A stretch of 48,988 bases of DNA, from positions 1 to 48,988 of the forward strand of contig NZ_JAALAA010000030.1 in NCBI RefSeq assembly GCF_011045035.1, written 5' to 3'. Made by a program: the position numbers and the translations under genes. Positions 1-7,622 of this stretch are shown piece by piece (position 1 is the stretch's first letter; each line of letters opens with the position of its first letter). The notes under the pieces were generated by a model that saw only the letters and a program-made list of their open reading frames with translations, made no database searches and was not told the origin of the DNA. The DNA is from Nocardioides turkmenicus. Its GTDB lineage: Bacteria; Actinomycetota; Actinomycetes; Propionibacteriales; Nocardioidaceae.

Positions 1-213
1 GCTGCTCACCGGACGGCTGCTCCCCCGAGGGCTGCTCCGAGCCCGGCAGGGGCAGGCCGCCGGTCAGGCCGCCCAGCGGGTTGCTGCCGCCGAGGAGACC
101 ACCCAGGGGGTTGTCGCTGCTCGGCTCTTCGCCAGCGGGCTCCTCGCCCGAGGGCTGCTCACCGGACGGCTGCTCACCCGAGGGCTGCTCCGAGCCCGGC
201 AGCGGAAGGCCGC
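1..213. repeat. 153-bp in-frame direct repeat inside the secreted protein gene
   Basis: Bases 1-60 match bases 154-213 closely, giving a period of 153 bp (51 codons). The repeated peptide contains LPLPGSEQPSGEQPSGEQ. The repeat continues beyond the window, so copy number cannot be counted. Confidence 0.85.
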
Positions 214-1468
214 CTGCGCCGGGGAGACCGGGCATGCCGAGGGACTCGAGCGTCTTGAGGTTGTTGGTGACCTCCAAGACGTCCAGGATCGCGGTCGGGT
301 TGCCACTGCTGACCTGCTGGAGCGCCGTCGCCCACAGCAGGCGGAAGGCGTCGAAGTTGTTGCCGGCGAAGGAGAGGTACTCGTCCGGCGTCATGGTCGA
401 GCTCGGTCCGATCCGGCTCATGATCTCCTTGGTCTGGAGGGTGTTGTAGAGGTAGTCCGGACCAGTGATCTTCGAGACGGACGGGACGCTCGGGAAGATC
501 TTGCCCGCGAAGGTCGTGACCTTCTCCGGGGTCGGGATCTTGTTGAGGTCCACGCTGCCGTCCTTCGGGTTGACGGGCAGGCCCATGCCGCCGCACCCGG
601 TGAGGAGCGTGACGTAGTCGGTGCCGTGGCCACGCACGTGGGACGGGTTGAAGATCGGGATCCAGCCCAGCGGGCCCCCGTAGATGTCGATGATCGGCAT
701 TTGCGAGTTGCCGATCGCGCCGCTGGCCAGGGACAGCGGCAGGTTCTTGTACGACGGGTCGGTGTGGTAGGTCAGGAAGTGCGAGTTGGTTCCGATGACG
801 GGAATGCCGTCCTCGTTCTTCCACATGTGCTGCAGGAAGAAGTCACACGCGTCCCCGCCACCCTCGTGGGAGGTGTCGCCGCTCGAGTGGGCTCCGCCCG
901 ACTGGTTCGGGTCGGTCGAGGTCTGGACGGTCTCTCCGCCGAACAGTCCGGTCTCGAACAGCTCCGGGGCGTTGGCGATGAAGCCACCGGCGACCGGGAG
1001 ACCGGCAGCCGACGACGTGGGCAGTGACGAGCCGATGCCGCCGACAGCCGAGCCGGCGCCGGTCGTGCCGGTGCTCTCCGGCCGGCCATCGCTGGGCTGC
1101 TTGTCCTCCGGCACCTGCGAGGTCGGCCCCGAGGTGGTGGCCGACGCATCGGCGGTGGTGCTGGGTGCCGAGATGGTCTGGGCATCGATCGGGGTCTGCG
1201 GGTCGTTCGACGCCGCGAGGGTCTCCGAGGTGTGGGCCTGGGCAGAGGGCGCCATCGCCGCGACGGACACGACTGCCACGCTCGCGGTGAGCGCGGCGGC
1301 CGGAGCGGCCAGGCGACGGACGGTCCTGTGAACGGTGTTGCGGAGCGCGGGCGTGGTCTCGCGACGAACGAGAGCGACCGGGGCAGCCGGTGCGGCCTTG
1401 GGAAGCCCGATCGGCTGCCAGCCAGCGGGAGCATCGGCACGACGCCGAGTCCTGATGTTGATAGACAT
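1..1468 (-). CDS. Secreted repeat-containing protein of unknown function (3' end outside window)
   Basis: The reading frame is open from an ATG at 1468 to the left edge, so only the first 489 codons are seen. The start has a good ribosome binding site (GGAGA, 6 nt upstream). A long basic N-region (about 50 residues with several Arg) leads into a hydrophobic stretch and an AQA cleavage site near residue 78, so it is probably exported. Then come a Ser/Thr/Pro-rich linker (about 80-150), a globular part with two Cys (about residues 195-270) and many aromatic residues, and from about residue 420 low-complexity repeats built from GEQPSGEQ and NPLGGL units. I recognise no catalytic family. It lies on the same strand as the secreted and M23 genes upstream of it, which suggests a cell-envelope role; that is inference only. 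Confidence 0.75.
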   Translation of the reverse strand, partial: MSINIRTRRRADAPAGWQPIGLPKAAPAAPVALVRRETTPALRNTVHRTVRRLAAPAAALTASVAVVSVAAMAPSAQAHTSETLAASNDPQTPIDAQTISAPSTTADASATTSGPTSQVPEDKQPSDGRPESTGTTGAGSAVGGIGSSLPTSSAAGLPVAGGFIANAPELFETGLFGGETVQTSTDPNQSGGAHSSGDTSHEGGGDACDFFLQHMWKNEDGIPVIGTNSHFLTYHTDPSYKNLPLSLASGAIGNSQMPIIDIYGGPLGWIPIFNPSHVRGHGTDYVTLLTGCGGMGLPVNPKDGSVDLNKIPTPEKVTTFAGKIFPSVPSVSKITGPDYLYNTLQTKEIMSRIGPSSTMTPDEYLSFAGNNFDAFRLLWATALQQVSSGNPTAILDVLEVTNNLKTLESLGMPGLPGAGGLPLPGSEQPSGEQPSGEQPSGEEPAGEEPSSDNPLGGLLGGSNPLGGLTGGLPLPGSEQPSGEQPSGEQ

Positions 1469-1780
1469 GAGAGTTTCTCCGTTACTCGAAATCAGAGTGA
1501 TGTCGGTCAGGCAGCGGCCGATCCCAGGTGCTGATCGCGTACTGCCGTACTGATGAATTCGGTTGGACTGAAACGGTGAGAATCTGCTGGGTCGCAGTGG
1601 GGTCGGCGTGTCCTGGCCGTGGCGGTGGATCGCGAAGATCACGGGTGCCGTTGAGGAGGCTCGAGCGAGTCCGACACGTTCCGAGGCGTGCTGGTGGATC
1701 GAGCTCCGTCGGCAGGGCCGTGCCGTGGCCGGGGCGACGTTGCTTCCCTGGCGCGCTCGAGAGTGGCGCGCCGTCACCGG
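1469..1780. other. Intergenic region without recognised gene
   Basis: This 312-bp gap lies between two minus-strand secreted-protein genes. It carries the ribosome binding site of the left gene next to 1468. I see no convincing coding frame, terminator or operator in the rest. Confidence 0.5.
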
Positions 1781-3118
1781 TCAGTCCGGAGAGAAACCCG
1801 GGTCGAAGGTCGGGGTAGCCGGCAGGTGCCAGCCGTAGTCCCGGACGAGGCTGACGAAGCCGCCGCCGGGAAGCGTGAAGGAGGTCAGCCGTCCGCTCTG
1901 CTGATGGCTGGAGCCGGAGCCGCCGTCGTTGCCGCCAGCGGGGCTGTGCGGACCGGGCGGGGCCGGGATGGAACTGTCGCCCGCGTCGGCACCCCTTGTG
2001 TCGAGGAGCGCGCGGGAGAGGTAGACATCATCCTGGCCGGTGCCCTCGGAGCCGGCGTCGGCCAGCGAAGCAAAGGTCGCCGGCGAGTCGGTCGAGCCCG
2101 GGAACGTCTTGAAGGGCAGCAGGATCGGGACCGCCGGGAAGGCGTCGATCGTCGACGGGTCGCTCGGCGACACGGCCACCGGACTCGGCGAGCTCGGTAC
2201 GTCCGTACCGGTGCCAGGGGCGGGAACGGTCGTCACCGGGCTCCCTGACGGGTCCGTCAGGACCGGCCCGAGGACCGGGTCGAGGACCGGGTCGATGCCG
2301 GTGGTGTCCACCGGCAAGGCGCCGAGTACGTCGTTGACGGGCTCCTCGATCACCGGGAGCGGCGGCAGCGCAACCGTCGGCAGCGCCGAACTCACATCCA
2401 GCGAGTCGAGCGTGCTCGAGAGCAGCTTGACCTCCGGCTCGGGCAGCGCCTTGTCGAGCTGCGTGGCGGTCAGCACACTCCCGGTCAGACCGTTCACCGT
2501 GTCCTCGGCGCCACCCACGAGTCCGGGGAGCGAGAGTCCTCCGGGCGATCCCTGGACGGAGGCCGCCTGGGTGTCAGTAGCGGGACCATCGGCTGGCTGC
2601 GCGGACGAGGACTGCGGGACCGCGTATGTGGTCAACCCATGCACGGTGGAGCCGATCAGACCCGCATCGCCGAGTGAACCGGCCGGTGCCGGAGGCTTCT
2701 GCGTTGTGGTGGTCTCGACAGACTCGACCACCACGCTCGATGGGTTCTGCGCGGCGGTCGGGTCCGACGCAGCGGCTGGGGAGACACTCTCAGAGGAGAG
2801 GGGCTCAGGGGCCACGGTCTCAGGGGCAACGGTCTTGGGAGCGACGGCGTCGGCGGCCTCGGTGAGGCCGCGCAGCGCGTCGTCGGTGAGTGAGCCGAAG
2901 GCATCGCCGATCCGGGCCTGGCCAGATGCCGGGCCCGATGCCTGTCTCGGAGCCCCGTCGGCAGGCTGGTCAGAGCTGTCCTGCGCCATCGCCGTGCCTG
3001 TGAAGGCCGCCCAGGACAACGCGGCGAAGCCCAGCACGGCGACTGTCCGGCCGCCCGCGCGTCGTAGCGTGCGAGCCCGGCGTCGCGCGTGCAGCGCGTT
3101 CTCGGCAGGCGTTGTCAT
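1781..3118 (-). CDS. Secreted Ser/Thr/Pro-rich protein, partner of the M23 peptidase
   Basis: 445 residues. The N-terminus has an Arg-rich n-region (RRRARTLRRAGGR), a hydrophobic core and an AMAQ-type cleavage site near residue 46, so it is exported. The mature part is almost wholly low-complexity (Ser, Thr, Pro, Val, Asp), with no recognised domain; a short Gly/aromatic segment ends the protein. The ATG overlaps the stop of the upstream M23 peptidase gene as ATGA, so the two are translationally coupled and probably made together. A cell-wall-spanning or peptidase-associated role is inferred from that coupling only. The composition resembles extended wall-associated stalks, but no LPXTG sorting signal or C-terminal membrane anchor is visible. 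Confidence 0.8.
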   Translation of the reverse strand: MTTPAENALHARRRARTLRRAGGRTVAVLGFAALSWAAFTGTAMAQDSSDQPADGAPRQASGPASGQARIGDAFGSLTDDALRGLTEAADAVAPKTVAPETVAPEPLSSESVSPAAASDPTAAQNPSSVVVESVETTTTQKPPAPAGSLGDAGLIGSTVHGLTTYAVPQSSSAQPADGPATDTQAASVQGSPGGLSLPGLVGGAEDTVNGLTGSVLTATQLDKALPEPEVKLLSSTLDSLDVSSALPTVALPPLPVIEEPVNDVLGALPVDTTGIDPVLDPVLGPVLTDPSGSPVTTVPAPGTGTDVPSSPSPVAVSPSDPSTIDAFPAVPILLPFKTFPGSTDSPATFASLADAGSEGTGQDDVYLSRALLDTRGADAGDSSIPAPPGPHSPAGGNDGGSGSSHQQSGRLTSFTLPGGGFVSLVRDYGWHLPATPTFDPGFSPD

Positions 3119-3909
3119 GACCCGGCCTTGCCTCCTCCGGAGAGCAGGCTGCCCAGGCCGATCGGCTCGGTCACTGCCTGTTGCTCCCCGACCGCGCCCC
3201 GAGGGACGGCGTAGGCGCCTGGCACCTTGGTCTGAGTCGTCTCAGGTGTCTGGGCGATACCGGCCGACTGCACGGCGCTCCGTGAGGGCGCGTTGCCAAC
3301 GTAGCGGGCCAGCCACATGCTCGGGTTGACGTTGTCCTGGTACATCCCGCCGCCGTTCGCGTGCACCTCGAAGTGCAGATGGCAGCCGGTCGAGTTGCCC
3401 TCGGAGCCGACGTATCCGATCTGCTGACCGGCGCGGACGATCTGGCGGCCCTCGACGGTGAGTCCTTGCATGTGGCCGTACCAGGTGGTCACCTTGCCGT
3501 TGCCGGTGGTCACCTTGACCAACCAGCGGCCGGACCAGCCACCGCCGGTCTCGATGATGACCATGCCGGCCGTCGCCGCGAGTACCGGGGTGCCGCAGGG
3601 AGCGGAGAGGTCGGTGCCGGTGTGCCAGCGGGTCCAGTGCCTGCTGGTGTCGCCGAAGTTGTGGAGGTCGGTGTACGTCCCGCGGGGCAGCGGAGGTGTG
3701 ACCAGTGCGTTGAGGTCGTTGGCAGTGGTGACAGCCTTGGGCACGCTTGGCAGCCTGCTCGACGCATCGTCCGCGCGGGCGGACTGCGGAGCGAGGCCGG
3801 CAAGTGCGATTGCAGAGAGCGCAGTGGAGAGCGCAGTCGCCGCAAGGCTGTTTCGAGCGCTGTTGTGAGCTCTGGTTCGAGCAAAGGTCGACATCTGACA
3901 ATCCACCAC
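3115..3909 (-). CDS. Secreted M23 (LytM-type) metallopeptidase
   Basis: 264 residues counted from the GTG at 3909, which has GGAGG 7 nt upstream; an in-frame ATG at 3894 (MSTFARTR) is an alternative start. A signal peptide ends near SARA. The M23 domain occupies about residues 90-210, with the zinc-ligand motif HTGTD and the catalytic HLHFEV motif (HxH) both intact, and GYVGSEGNSTG between them, so it should be an active peptidoglycan endopeptidase outside the membrane. The short C-terminal tail is Gly/Pro/Thr-rich. It is the first gene of a two-gene operon with the Ser/Thr/Pro-rich protein. The long upstream region carries a duplicated motif that may regulate it. Confidence 0.92.
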   Translation of the reverse strand: MVDCQMSTFARTRAHNSARNSLAATALSTALSAIALAGLAPQSARADDASSRLPSVPKAVTTANDLNALVTPPLPRGTYTDLHNFGDTSRHWTRWHTGTDLSAPCGTPVLAATAGMVIIETGGGWSGRWLVKVTTGNGKVTTWYGHMQGLTVEGRQIVRAGQQIGYVGSEGNSTGCHLHFEVHANGGGMYQDNVNPSMWLARYVGNAPSRSAVQSAGIAQTPETTQTKVPGAYAVPRGAVGEQQAVTEPIGLGSLLSGGGKAGS

Positions 3910-4683
3910 CCTTCGGCCTCCGGCGGGAATTTCCGGAACGCTGACAACGGACAGACGAGTTCAATCGGTTGCGATGGAATGCGCCTGTGGATCTTGGCTT
4001 GGCCGCGGATGCCCGAGTGAGGTGACAGCCGCTTTGACACACGGATACGGATGTGGGGCGCGATGCCGACAACGTCAGCGCGCAGGCATCAGACATGCGC
4101 ACGAGACATCAACGACATCTCAGGACCAATAGCGCTCGGTAACGGCGATTAAGCCGCCGCTCTCGGTCTCAAACCGGCTTGGGTGACGAGTCCTCGCCGG
4201 TACTTCCAAACACGATGATTACCCCTTGACGTAACAGTTGTCCAGACCCACGGCAAAATAAATTGGGACCAACTGCTCGGTAACAGCGGGACTATGGGCC
4301 TGGCTTGGTCGTCGGCGAGAATTGCCGGTCAAACGTGGACAACCCGCCCGATCCGATGACATCATCAAATCCGTCACGTCTGGTGGCGGCCTCGTGCCGT
4401 TTCCGAGCACCCGACGAGATTGACATCCAGCCTTCGCTGGGGAGTGTCACAGGTTGTCGAGCCGCTGCCCGGTTCCTGGTCAGCGGAGTTCCGACCGAGG
4501 GAACTGACGGTCGTCGTTCTCTGGGGTGCGAGCGCATGCGTCTGCGCCATGCGCCGAGGACCGCGCTCGCCTGTGCGCCCGCTCCATCGATCTCCTGCAC
4601 CGTCGTCGACTGCGGCGTCGGTCAGCCAATGACACCGCTGCGGTCACCTCGGTCGTGGTGGAACCGGATGAAGGAACCTCGCT
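3910..4683. other. 774-bp divergent regulatory region between M23 and ycnI genes
   Basis: This gap separates the leftward M23 peptidase operon from the rightward copper module. Open frames cross it but none has signals or composition of a real gene. It contains two similar direct repeats (4123-4147 and 4266-4288) and several GTAAC words. The ribosome binding site for ycnI (GAAGGAAC) is just before 4684. I could not fit the region to the c-di-AMP (ydaO) riboswitch that often precedes actinobacterial wall hydrolases. Confidence 0.55.
4123..4288. repeat. Paired direct repeat upstream of M23 peptidase gene
   Basis: Two copies, 4123-4147 and 4266-4288, share GGACCAA, then 2-4 variable bases, then GCTCGGTAAC and a GCG two bases later. 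They start 143 bp apart. A third GTAAC word lies at about 4231. They could be sites for a response regulator that binds GTAAC-type repeats, such as MtrA, which controls wall hydrolases in relatives; that is inference. Confidence 0.55.
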
Positions 4684-5409
4684 ATGAAATGCTCCGCCAG
4701 AACTATCCGTATCGCCCGTTTCGGTCTGGTCGCCGCCGGCATCCCGACGTTGCTCGTCGCCACCGCCGCCGCCGCTTCCGCGCATGTCTCAGTCAACCCG
4801 GACAGTGCTCCAGCAGGGGGCTACTCCAAACTCACCTTCAAGGTCCCCAACGAGTCCGACACCGCTTCGACGACCAAGCTGCGGGTGGTCCTGCCGACCG
4901 AGCATCCGCTCACCTCTGTGTCGGTTCAGCCGCGCGCGGGGTGGACCTACCAGGTCAAGACGACCAAGCTCTCCAAGCCGCTGACCGACCATGACGGCAA
5001 CGAGATCACCCAGGCTGTCTCCGAGGTGAACTGGACCGCCGAGTCCGCCGCGACCGCTATCAAGCCCGGTGAGTTCGACGAGTTCAGCATCTCGGTCGGC
5101 CCGTTGCCGGACAGCGGTTCCATGACGTTCAAGGCCCTGCAGACCTACTCCGACGGATCCGTCGCCCGCTGGATCGACGAGGACGAGTCGGGGGAGAAGC
5201 CGGCTCCCACACTCGATCTGACCGGTGACGCTGGTGAGACGGTTGGCGCCGGGCACCACGACGAGGCCGGGGGAGATGGCCACACCGCTGCCGCCGACGG
5301 GGCGGAAGAGCCGGAGGCGGCGTCGAAGACACCTCTCGTACTGTCGATCATCGCGATCGTCGTCGCGGTCTTCGGGGCCGGACTCGGAGTGCTTCGGAGG
5401 CGGTCCTGA
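4684..5409 (+). CDS. YcnI family (DUF1775) copper-binding membrane-anchored protein
   Basis: 241 residues. A Sec signal peptide ends at ASA, leaving His as the first mature residue (HVSVNP), the copper-binding N-terminus of the YcnI family; the family Trp is in the VNWTAE motif. The DUF1775 beta-sandwich spans about residues 34-175. A linker rich in His, Asp and Glu (GHHDEAGGDGH) follows, which could itself bind metal, and a C-terminal membrane helix (about 217-236) with RRR after it anchors the protein outside the membrane. It is followed directly by a CopC-CopD fusion, the usual partner. Likely role: extracytoplasmic copper handling and delivery. The stop overlaps the probable start region of the next gene. 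Confidence 0.92.
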   Translation: MKCSARTIRIARFGLVAAGIPTLLVATAAAASAHVSVNPDSAPAGGYSKLTFKVPNESDTASTTKLRVVLPTEHPLTSVSVQPRAGWTYQVKTTKLSKPLTDHDGNEITQAVSEVNWTAESAATAIKPGEFDEFSISVGPLPDSGSMTFKALQTYSDGSVARWIDEDESGEKPAPTLDLTGDAGETVGAGHHDEAGGDGHTAAADGAEEPEAASKTPLVLSIIAIVVAVFGAGLGVLRRRS

Positions 5410-5459
5410 TTCTTGACCTCGGCCGACGAGCCCGCGCTCTTCTCCTGGTCGCGGGCTCG

Positions 5460-7022
5460 TTGGCGTGCGTCGTGATGCTCGGCGTGGTCCTCGCTGCCGG
5501 TCCGACCGAGGCGCACGCCGTGCTCAAGAGCAGCACCCCCGCCGAAGGTGACGTTCTCGACGTCGCGCCGACCGAGGTCACGCTGATCTTCAACGAGCCC
5601 GTCAACATGGTGCCGGAGTCCGTCCAGGTCTTCGCGCCCGACGGGACACGGGTGGAGCACGGCAAGGCTGCCCATCCGGACGGCACCGCCAACGCTGTCC
5701 GGATCGGTGTGGCCTCCTCGCAGCGCGGCACGTACCTCGTCTCGTGGCGTGTCGTCTCCGCCGATTCGCACCCACTCGCGGGAGCTTTCACCTTCTCTGT
5801 GGGAGCGGCATCGAAGACCGACGCCAAACCTCCCGCCCAACCATCCCAGGTCCTGTCTTGGTCCCTGGGCGGGGCACGGTGGCTCGGCTACCTCGGATCG
5901 GCGCTCCTGCTCGGCATCCTCGTCGTGCTCGCTTGGTGCTGGCCGACCGGGAGCGCGACGACCTTGCAGCGGCTGGTGTCCGCCGGCGCCGTTCTGCTCG
6001 CCGGCGGTGCGCTGCTGGAGATCCTGCTCAAGGGTCCGTACGACGCGGGCCTCGGGTTATCGGTGATAGGGCGTCCCGATCTGCTGCAGGAGGTATGGCA
6101 GACCACGTACGGCAAGGCTGTCGTGGCACGTTTCCTGCTCACGGGCTTGGGTGTCCTGGTGATCTGGCGCAATCGCTGGGTGATCTCGATCTGGGCTCTG
6201 CTCGTCGGTATGACGTTCGCGCTGGCCGGCCATGCGGCAGGCGGATCACTGCGAGTGTTCGCCGTGTTGAGCGAGACGGCACATGCGATCGCGGCCTCGA
6301 TCTGGCTCGGCGGGTTGTTGGTGGTCCTCGTTGCGATCCGCCTACGCGACGCCGAGGCGCTAGCTGTCGTACGGCGGTTCTCGCGGCTGGCGTTCGCGGC
6401 TGTGTGTGCACTGGTGATCACCGGCCTGTTTCAGTCGTGGCGCGGCGTCGGGTGGTCGTGGGGTGCGTTGACCGAGACCACGTATGGTCACGAACTGCTG
6501 GTCAAGACGATGCTGGTCGTGGCCGTACTCCTCCTTGCCTCGTTCTCTCGGGCCTGGGTCAACCGCCGGATCGCCGGATCGTCGGCGCCCGCGCGGCGCG
6601 GGATCGACCTGCGGTGGACCGTGCTCGGGGAAGCCGTCGGCATCATCGTCGTGCTCGCCGTCACCAGCAGTCTGACCGCCACCGAACCCGCAAGAACCGC
6701 GTACCACCCGAAGACGACCGCGGAGCTCGTGATCGAGGGAGATACCGTGCGCGTCGCGGCCACACCCCGCGGTGACCGCAGCGTCGACCTGCGCCTGTAC
6801 GTCTTCGACGCCAGCGGTCAACCGACCGACCCGCCCGAGGTCAAGGCCGCGGTGAGCCTCGGCAAGATCGGACCGCTCCCGGTGCCGCTGGAAGCCGTTT
6901 CCTCCGGCCAGCGTCTGGGGAGCATCGATGTGCCGGTCGCCGGCACCTGGAAACTCGCGATCACCGTCCGCGCGACCGAATTCGACCAGTCGACCAAGAC
7001 GATCGACGTGCCGATCCGCTGA
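5460..7022 (+). CDS. CopC-CopD fusion copper transport protein (YcnJ-like)
   Basis: 520 residues from the first standard start (TTG 5460). The order is signal peptide, CopC domain with mature N-terminal His (EAHAVLKSS) and the SADSHP segment, about eight membrane helices forming a CopD domain (about 150-400), then an extracytoplasmic C-terminal beta domain. It is expected to bind copper outside and import or relay it across the membrane with YcnI. The TTG start gives a signal peptide lacking its basic n-region. The frame stays open upstream and encodes LGRRARALLLVAGS, with GGAGG at 5396-5400 placed 5 nt before a CTG at 5406 that overlaps the ycnI stop. The true start is therefore probably near 5406. 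Confidence 0.92.
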   Translation: MACVVMLGVVLAAGPTEAHAVLKSSTPAEGDVLDVAPTEVTLIFNEPVNMVPESVQVFAPDGTRVEHGKAAHPDGTANAVRIGVASSQRGTYLVSWRVVSADSHPLAGAFTFSVGAASKTDAKPPAQPSQVLSWSLGGARWLGYLGSALLLGILVVLAWCWPTGSATTLQRLVSAGAVLLAGGALLEILLKGPYDAGLGLSVIGRPDLLQEVWQTTYGKAVVARFLLTGLGVLVIWRNRWVISIWALLVGMTFALAGHAAGGSLRVFAVLSETAHAIAASIWLGGLLVVLVAIRLRDAEALAVVRRFSRLAFAAVCALVITGLFQSWRGVGWSWGALTETTYGHELLVKTMLVVAVLLLASFSRAWVNRRIAGSSAPARRGIDLRWTVLGEAVGIIVVLAVTSSLTATEPARTAYHPKTTAELVIEGDTVRVAATPRGDRSVDLRLYVFDASGQPTDPPEVKAAVSLGKIGPLPVPLEAVSSGQRLGSIDVPVAGTWKLAITVRATEFDQSTKTIDVPIR

Positions 7023-7034
7023 GAGCGGCGGTCG

Positions 7035-7514
7035 TCATCCACCGTATCCGGAGGCCGGCTTCGCCAGATCGAGAGACCAGGTCACGACCCGATCGCCCTC
7101 GTCGTACGCCCACGGTTCGGAGACAGCGGTGAAGCCGGCCCGCTCGTAGAGCGCGATGGCCCGTGCGTTCGTCTCCCTGACTTCCAGCTCGATGCGCTGG
7201 AACCCGGCATCCCGCGCGTGCTCGACGGCGTCGGCGACCAAGGCCGCGCCCATGCCGCGCGAGGTGACGGCCGGGTCGACGCAGAGCCGGGACAGCAGCG
7301 CGACGCCGTTCTCTCGGGTGAGGGTGAGCGCGAAGCCGTCGGGCGCTGACCCGACGACGGCGAAGCGTACGGTCGGTTCCGTGAACGCCGCCTGTGCTTT
7401 CCGGGCGGCCTCATCGGCGACCTCGGACCCGTCTCGGGCGACGATCACCCGCGTCCACAGATCGACGCAGCGACCCACGTCGCCGATGGACCCGCCGCGG
7501 ATCGAGAAGCTCAT
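7035..7514 (-). CDS. GNAT family N-acetyltransferase
   Basis: 159 residues from ATG 7514 (MSFSIRGGSIGD); a GTG at 7547 would add 11 residues with no family match. The GNAT fold is clear: the acetyl-CoA pyrophosphate loop is SRGMGAALVADA, preceded by a LSRLCVDPAV strand and followed by ALYERAGF. The closest style is the RimI-like general acetyltransferases. The substrate cannot be told. It is convergent with the copper gene, with 12 bp between stops, and stands alone. Confidence 0.85.
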   Translation of the reverse strand: MSFSIRGGSIGDVGRCVDLWTRVIVARDGSEVADEAARKAQAAFTEPTVRFAVVGSAPDGFALTLTRENGVALLSRLCVDPAVTSRGMGAALVADAVEHARDAGFQRIELEVRETNARAIALYERAGFTAVSEPWAYDEGDRVVTWSLDLAKPASGYGG

Positions 7515-7560
7515 GCGCCCAAGTGTCGCTGGTGGGTGGGTGGCCACGCACAGGCGTGCG

Positions 7561-7605
7561 CCGGCGTGAGCGCCCCTGCATGAGGGAGGAGGGCGCTCAC
7601 GCCGG
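7561..7605. terminator. Strong hairpin terminator for the PA14/DUF1080 gene
   Basis: A perfect 15-bp inverted repeat: CCGGCGTGAGCGCCC at 7561-7575 and its complement at 7591-7605, with a 15-nt loop. It lies just beyond the stop (7623) of the minus-strand gene. No U-tract is visible, as is common in actinobacteria. Confidence 0.8.
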
Positions 7606-7622
7606 CGCGGCGTGGACCAGCG

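Noticed and set aside
2040..3329. 429-codon plus-strand frame opposite the Ser/Thr/Pro-rich protein and the 3' end of the M23 gene
   Set aside because: It is an antisense shadow of GC-rich coding sequence; the minus-strand genes have a signal peptide, an M23 domain and ATGA coupling.
3910..4320. c-di-AMP (ydaO) riboswitch before the M23 gene
   Set aside because: The conserved GGGGA, GGGUGAAUC and CAGCUAACC blocks could not be found in order on the minus strand.
4305..4994. 229-codon plus-strand frame upstream of and overlapping ycnI
   Set aside because: It runs out of frame into ycnI and has no ribosome binding site or family features.
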